The notes beneath the pieces are model-generated. The model did not search any database, was not told the origin of the DNA, and saw only the letters and a list, made by a program, of their open reading frames with translations. From contig NZ_CP084561.1 in assembly GCF_021789315.1 (NCBI RefSeq), positions 1,922,001 through 1,986,000 on the forward strand: a stretch of 64,000 nt of DNA, written 5' to 3'. The position numbers and the translations under genes were made by a program. The stretch is from Arthrobacter sp. FW305-BF8. Lineage in GTDB: Bacteria; Actinomycetota; Actinomycetes; Actinomycetales; Micrococcaceae. Positions 60,453 to 64,000 of the stretch are shown here, piece after piece. The number at the start of each line of letters is the position of its first letter. Position 1 is the stretch's first letter.

Positions 60453-61009
60453 CACTTGATGGACTCGGGCGTCACGTTGGCGCCGATGGTGAACGTTGAA
60501 ACTCCGCCGGATTGGGGGACTGCGATGTTAACCGTCTCGTTTCCTGCCCGTACAAAGTCCTTTGATGCCACGCTGCCCACCGAGTTGCCGGGGACGGGCT
60601 TGAAGCCCTGCGCTTCCAGCGCCTTGGTGTAATAGGCGACGACGGCGGCTGGCTTGGCCGACGTTGAGCCCACCAGTGCGGCGGTGGCCGGGGAAGTTGA
60701 CTTGTCGAAGCTGCTGGCCACCACCTTGGCCCCGGGCATCACGGGCACAAGCTTTGACGGGAAGCCGGCGACGAGCGCTCCCACGGTGGCCGACGTGCCG
60801 GGGGAGGCAGACGGACTGGCGGTTGCCGTGGGAGACGCCGTGGCGGCTGCCGTGTTCGTTGGCGCGGCAGCGCGTGAGGCCGATGCCGTCGCCGCGGGCG
60901 TTGCGGAACCGGGCGCCTGTGCCGAGCACGCTGAGGCCGCCGCCACTACGGCCGCTCCAACGGCGAGCAGCCCAAGGCGGGCAGGCATGAGCGTTCCAAT
61001 GACCTTCAC
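60452..61009 (-). CDS. Putative lipoprotein, low-complexity N-terminus
   Basis: 185 aa. A signal peptide ends in a lipobox-like VAAASAC with Cys28. The next 60 residues are an Ala/Thr/Ser/Pro spacer. The globular part (about 75-185) has VGALVAGFPSKLVPVMPGAKVVASSF and AYYTKALEAQGFKPVPG, resembling small beta/alpha periplasmic proteins of unknown function. It overlaps the synthase start by TGATG and is thus cotranscribed. No catalytic motif seen; the lipobox is only moderately good (Ala at -3). Confidence 0.75.
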   Translation of the reverse strand: MKVIGTLMPARLGLLAVGAAVVAAASACSAQAPGSATPAATASASRAAAPTNTAAATASPTATASPSASPGTSATVGALVAGFPSKLVPVMPGAKVVASSFDKSTSPATAALVGSTSAKPAAVVAYYTKALEAQGFKPVPGNSVGSVASKDFVRAGNETVNIAVPQSGGVSTFTIGANVTPESIK

Positions 61010-61071
61010 AGGTGCGGTCCTCCTGGGTGTTGATGCCGGATTCAGCCTCCAGTTTAGTCAGGCGCAGGGCA

Positions 61072-61077
61072 TAGGAT
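61072..61077 (+). promoter_or_regulatory. -10 element of a leaderless promoter for dinB
   Basis: TAGGAT lies 7 nt before GTG 61085, with no ribosome site, supporting that GTG as the start and a leaderless mRNA. Confidence 0.45.
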
Positions 61078-61084
61078 TGCAGAT

Positions 61085-62311
61085 GTGGGGCCGGACGACG
61101 ACAGAGAGCAGGCGGAAGCGCGGCTGCGGGACCTTCGGCGGGCGAGCATCATGCACGTCGATATGGACGCTTTTTTTGTCTCGGTGGAGCTGCGCGCCCG
61201 CCCTGATCTGCGGGGCCGGCCGGTCATAGTGGGTTTTCCGGCGGAGCGTTCCGTCGTGCTGTCTGCTTCGTATGAGGCCCGCAGGTTCGGCGTGAAGTCG
61301 GCGATGCCCATGGCGGTGGCCCACCGGCTGTGTCCGCAGGCCGTTATCATCGAGCCCAGGCACAAGCTGTACTACGAGGTCTCCGGCCAGCTGATGGGCA
61401 TCTTCGAGTCCATTACCGAGCTCGTTGAGCCGCTCAGCGTGGACGAGGCGTTCCTTGACGTCGGAGGGGCCATCCGCAGGCTAGGTCCGCCGAGTGAAAT
61501 AGGGCAGCTGATCCGAAGGAGGGTCGCCAGCGAGCTGGGCATTACGGCGTCAGTGGGGATTGCCGCCAGCAAGTTTGTGGCCAAGATCGCTTCCACCCGG
61601 TGCAAGCCGGATGGGCTGCTGCTCATCCGGCCGGAGCAGACCGTCCCGTATCTTCACAGCCTTCCGGTCAACGCCCTGTGGGGTGTTGGAGGCAAGACTG
61701 CTGAAGTGCTGGCCCGCATGGGGATCCGTACCGTGGCCGATGTCGCCGCGACGCCGGTATCCTCGCTCAAGAAGGTGCTGGGCGCCACCGGCGAACACGT
61801 CCACCGTCTCTCCTGGGGTATCGACAGCCGGACGGTCACCCCGGTGCGGGTAGAGAAGAGCATCGGGGCGGAGGAAACGTTCGCCTTGGACACAGCGGAC
61901 GATGCCCTGCTGCACCGCGAGCTGCTGCGACTGTCCCACCGCACTGCCGAGCGGCTGCGCGCTTCCGGGCTGGTGGCACGGACTGTGGCGCTCAAGCTGC
62001 GGTACGCCGATTTCTCCACGGTGACCCGAAGCCGCACGGTGCACACGCCACTGGACAGCGCGCAGCTGATCTACGCCGTGGCCATCCAGCTGCTGGAGTC
62101 GCTGGGCAGCCGGCCCCTCATGGTCCGGCTAGTGGGTGTCCGTGCGGAGCAGCTCGAAGCGGCCGCCCAGACCTCCCTTCAGCTGAGCCTGGACAGGCGC
62201 GACGACAACTGGCGGGCCGCTGAACAGGCACTGGACAAGGTGGCGGAGAAGTTCGGCAGCAAGTCCGTGCTTCCGGCCCGGCTGCTTGAGCCGGGAAGCC
62301 GCAACCCCTGA
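61085..62311 (+). CDS. dinB: DNA polymerase IV (Y family)
   Basis: 408 aa. Palm metal site MHVDMDAFFVSVELRARPDLRGRPVIVG and SYEARRFGVKSAMP at the N-terminus, then PLSVDEAFLDVGG with the Asp-Glu pair; helix-hairpin-helix thumb VNALWGVGGKTAEVLARMGIRTVADVA; and a little-finger domain to the end. Error-prone translesion polymerase. The C-terminal beta-clamp motif is not obvious. GTG 61085 is preferred because of a -10 hexamer 7 nt upstream. No SOS box is seen in this short promoter, so damage induction is not indicated. Confidence 0.94.
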   Translation: MGPDDDREQAEARLRDLRRASIMHVDMDAFFVSVELRARPDLRGRPVIVGFPAERSVVLSASYEARRFGVKSAMPMAVAHRLCPQAVIIEPRHKLYYEVSGQLMGIFESITELVEPLSVDEAFLDVGGAIRRLGPPSEIGQLIRRRVASELGITASVGIAASKFVAKIASTRCKPDGLLLIRPEQTVPYLHSLPVNALWGVGGKTAEVLARMGIRTVADVAATPVSSLKKVLGATGEHVHRLSWGIDSRTVTPVRVEKSIGAEETFALDTADDALLHRELLRLSHRTAERLRASGLVARTVALKLRYADFSTVTRSRTVHTPLDSAQLIYAVAIQLLESLGSRPLMVRLVGVRAEQLEAAAQTSLQLSLDRRDDNWRAAEQALDKVAEKFGSKSVLPARLLEPGSRNP

Positions 62312-62628
62312 CGTGATTCCGGCGACACCCGCCGGTGCGGGAAACCGCGTTCATGGGCGCGAATCGGTGTCAGGTCAAGGGCCAGCCTCTTTTGCCGCCC
62401 GTGAACAGCGTCTTTCAGAACAGCGCCCAACAAACTATCCTTATAGATACAAAGATTTCGAACGTCTGGACATGTGTGGATCACCTGACCCGCCGCGTCA
62501 GTATGCTTGAATTCCTGGATCTGCCAAGGCTGGCAGGAACGGGAACCTGGATAGCATGCCGGTCGTTGACGAGGCAGGAACAACCGGTTCCGGCCTGTCT
62601 GGACGTTGGCCTACTTAAGGAGGTCGTG
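62312..62628. other. Intergenic region, 317 bp, between dinB and the DUF3040 gene
   Basis: Contains a small perfect hairpin ctgcca-aggc-tggcag (62521-62536) and an AT-rich patch (ttatagataca, 62440-62450) that may be a promoter for the DUF3040 gene. A strong AAGGAGG (62617-62623) precedes its ATG. No gene supported. Confidence 0.5.
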
Positions 62629-63000
62629 ATGCCGCTCTCGGAGCACGAACAGAAGCTGCTCGAGCAACTCGAGAGGCAACTGCATGAGGACGATCCCAAG
62701 TTTGCCAATTCCATGGGCTCGGATCCCGGCCGCAGCTGGTCCACCCGGCACATCGTAATTGGCGTACTGGCCACACTGGCCGGGGTGCTGCTCCTCCTGG
62801 TAGGGGTCTCCCTCCAGAACATATTCGTAGGGGTCCTCGGGTTCGTCGTCATGGGCGCCGGAGTTTACTTTGCCACGATGCGCAGCGTTGCGGCCGGCAA
62901 AGCGAAGGCCGGCGGGCATGGCCGGAAGTCCAAGAGCAAGAGCTCCTTTATGAACAGCCTCGAGGAACGCTGGGATGAAAGGCGCCGCGGGGAGTCCTGA
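62629..63000 (+). CDS. DUF3040 two-helix membrane protein (Rv2169c-like)
   Basis: 123 aa; ATG 62629 after AAGGAGG. The N-terminal MPLSEHEQKLLEQLERQLHEDDPKFA is the DUF3040 signature; two adjacent membrane helices (about 44-62 and 66-84) follow, then a basic tail (GKAKAGGHGRKSKSKSSFMNSLEERWDERRRGES). Short hairpin membrane proteins of this type sit just before mraZ throughout actinobacteria. Function is unknown; the position suggests a link with cell-envelope growth. Confidence 0.9.
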   Translation: MPLSEHEQKLLEQLERQLHEDDPKFANSMGSDPGRSWSTRHIVIGVLATLAGVLLLLVGVSLQNIFVGVLGFVVMGAGVYFATMRSVAAGKAKAGGHGRKSKSKSSFMNSLEERWDERRRGES

Positions 63001-63008
63001 GCCCAGCG

Positions 63009-63081
63009 CTCCACTTCCCACCACCTCCACTTCGTACCATCCTCCACACCGCACCATCCTCCACATCGCACCACCATCCAC
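63009..63081. repeat. Five-copy (C/A)TCCAC array, 16-17 bp period
   Basis: ctccac at 63009, 63025, 63042 and 63059, and atccac at 63076; the intervals are 16, 17, 17 and 17 bp and the flanks repeat as cacc...ccat. On the minus strand it reads GTGGAG, the same core as the MraZ boxes 280 bp downstream. Confidence 0.85.
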
Positions 63082-63124
63082 ATTGCGCCACCGGGTCCAG
63101 CTCCGGTTGGGCGCCAATAAGCCA

Positions 63125-63152
63125 GGAATGACCCGCCACGGCGGGTCATTCC
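63125..63152 (+). terminator. Terminator after the DUF3040 gene
   Basis: ggaatgacccgc (63125-63136) pairs with gcgggtcattcc (63141-63152), loop of 4, followed by gcttt. Confidence 0.9.
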
Positions 63153-63156
63153 GCTT

Positions 63157-63193
63157 TAACCCGGGGAACTGCGCGTGTAACCCGGGGAACCGC
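63157..63193 (+). repeat. Direct repeat TAACCCGGGGAAC
   Basis: Two copies at 63157-63169 and 63178-63190, 21 bp apart (two helical turns), immediately after the terminator. Each is followed by (C/T)GC. Their spacing suits a dimeric regulator, but nothing identifies it. Confidence 0.6.
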
Positions 63194-63341
63194 ACGGGAG
63201 CGGGCGTGCCAAAGCTGAGATCGCTGCGGCGGCAGTAAGGCGAAGCGGCCGAATTTCCCTCCACTTTCCACCCCCAGGCAAAATCCCCGCCATTCCGCGG
63301 AAAATTGTTTGTCTCCGCGGCAGAGAAGTCACCGCGTCGCG

Positions 63342-63377
63342 TTGACTGTGGGGAGAAGTGGAGTAAAGTGGAGCGCG
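63342..63377 (+). promoter_or_regulatory. mraZp: mraZ promoter with three MraZ boxes inside it
   Basis: TTGACT (63342-63347), 16 bp, TAAAGT (63364-63369). Three contiguous 10-bp direct repeats, GTGGGGAGAA (63348), GTGGAGTAAA (63358) and GTGGAGCGCG (63368), fill the spacer and cover the -10. MraZ of other bacteria binds three to four GTGG(G/A)-type repeats of 10-bp period in front of its own gene, so autorepression is expected. The rest of 63001-63437 holds the repeats and terminator listed separately. Confidence 0.75.
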
Positions 63378-63437
63378 TAAGAGGGTAGTGGCAGCGCGGG
63401 GGTTGTTCGGCTTCTGACGGCAGACGGGCGGTGGGAC

Positions 63438-63866
63438 GTGTTCCTTGGGACACACTCGCCGCGTCTTGACGAAAAGGGCAGGATCATTCTTCCCGCCAAG
63501 TTCCGTGAGGAACTTGCCGGCGGACTTGTTCTCACGCGAGGCCAGGAGCGCTGCATCTACGTCTTCAGCGAGCAGGAATTCGCGAGGGTACACGAGCAGA
63601 TCCGGGAGGCTCCGATCTCCAACAAGTCGGCTCGTGACTACATCCGGGTTTTTCTCTCTGGAGCCTCGGACGAGGTACCTGACAAGCAGGGGCGCGTGAC
63701 CATTCCTCCCGCGCTCCGGGAGTATGCAGGGCTCGGCAGGGAGTTGGCCGTAATTGGGGCCGGCACCCGCGCGGAGATCTGGGATGCCCAGGCCTGGAAT
63801 GAGTACCTGGCGGAGAAGGAAACCTCCTTCTCTGAAACTGACAACCCCATCGCCGGCATCCTTTAG
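63438..63866 (+). CDS. mraZ: Division/cell-wall cluster transcriptional repressor MraZ
   Basis: 142 aa; GTG with GGTGGGAC upstream. Two AbrB/SpoVT-like halves, each with the DxxGR signature: DEKGRIILPAKFREEL (about 11-26) and DKQGRVTIPPALREYA (about 82-97). MraZ forms a ring that binds direct repeats at its own promoter and represses the dcw cluster (rsmH, ftsL, ftsI, mur genes), which should follow to the right of this window. The C-terminal 30 residues are a little longer than in E. coli. Confidence 0.97.
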   Translation: MFLGTHSPRLDEKGRIILPAKFREELAGGLVLTRGQERCIYVFSEQEFARVHEQIREAPISNKSARDYIRVFLSGASDEVPDKQGRVTIPPALREYAGLGRELAVIGAGTRAEIWDAQAWNEYLAEKETSFSETDNPIAGIL

Positions 63867-64000
63867 GCCGGCCCACCCCGTAACCGTTTCTTGGACGAGA
63901 TCTCCAGCCGCCCATCCCTGCCGACGACCTGGCTCACTTCCCCGGAGCCAGGCAGCCAACGGGATAGGCGCGGATGGGGATCTGGCCCAAGAAACCACCC
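63867..64000. other. End of window, intergenic before rsmH
   Basis: A hairpin cctggctc (63928-63935) with gagccagg (63945-63952) is present. The rsmH start expected downstream is not reached. No gene supported in these 134 bp. Confidence 0.5.

Noticed and set aside
63867..64000. Start of rsmH (mraW)
   Set aside because: Expected after mraZ, but no ribosome site or RsmH N-terminus appears before the window ends.

Overview
The window is high-GC actinobacterial DNA, most like Arthrobacter/Pseudarthrobacter (Micrococcaceae). This rests on the base composition, frequent GTG starts, tightly overlapping genes, and long blocks whose gene order matches that of Mycobacterium and Corynebacterium. It is chromosomal and carries almost entirely housekeeping genes. 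I see no insertion sequence, phage or CRISPR array. Product names come from reading the translated sequences and from recalled family motifs; no database was searched.

Layout. (1) 1-360: end of an rRNA operon (23S-5S spacer, 5S rRNA, terminator). (2) 373-4501, minus: a Tat-exported multicopper oxidase and a CopD/CtaG fusion membrane protein, a copper-handling pair. (3) 4843-15258, plus: a polyampholytic repeat/TPR-like protein, HAD phosphatase, small conserved protein, tlyA, nadK, recN, pyrG, Nudix, xerD. This matches the M. tuberculosis Rv1691-Rv1701 order. (4) 15313-28215: an accessory block between xerD and parA holding a MutT-type Nudix enzyme, an ECF sigma factor with a membrane partner, a methylcitrate-cycle operon (gntR-prpD-prpB-prpC), a DUF222/HNH protein, and a CitAB-type two-component system divergent from a C4-dicarboxylate transporter. 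(5) 28455-36279: parA, scpA, scpB, rluB, tyrA, cmk, plsC, der (the Rv1708-Rv1713 order), then tRNA-Pro(GGG). (6) 36606-40735: an Fpg/Nei glycosylase, then gcvH, garA, ftsR, a DUF151 protein and a second MerR gene (the Rv1826-Rv1830 order). (7) 40848-46963: an orphan ParA-like ATPase, pyruvate carboxylase, and a long MinD-like ATPase. (8) 47061-63866: fadD, ROK glucokinase, two tandem alpha/beta hydrolases, plsC, class II DAHP synthase, a PASTA kinase of the PknL position, a LysM lytic transglycosylase, an Rv2175c-type regulator, polyprenyl synthase, a lipoprotein, dinB, a DUF3040 protein and mraZ, the entrance to the division/cell-wall cluster. This parallels Rv2187-Rv2166c.

How the genes work together. 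Central carbon metabolism is well represented. PrpDBC turns propionyl-CoA plus oxaloacetate into pyruvate and succinate, DctA imports C4-dicarboxylates under CitAB, pyruvate carboxylase replenishes oxaloacetate, and GarA is expected to throttle 2-oxoglutarate flux in response to Ser/Thr kinases. The PASTA kinase, Rv2175c homologue, LysM transglycosylase, FtsR and MraZ form a growth and division control layer.

The most interesting non-coding signal is a run of seven contiguous 9-bp units (consensus nnntGTTAn) upstream of the LysM transglycosylase, which looks like a multimeric MtrA-type response-regulator platform. Other items are MraZ boxes inside the mraZ promoter, several leaderless-type promoters (-10 hexamer 6-8 nt before the start codon), CRP-like palindromes at dctA/citA and pyc, and repeated birth of 15-18 bp tandem repeats at gene 3' ends and inside linkers.
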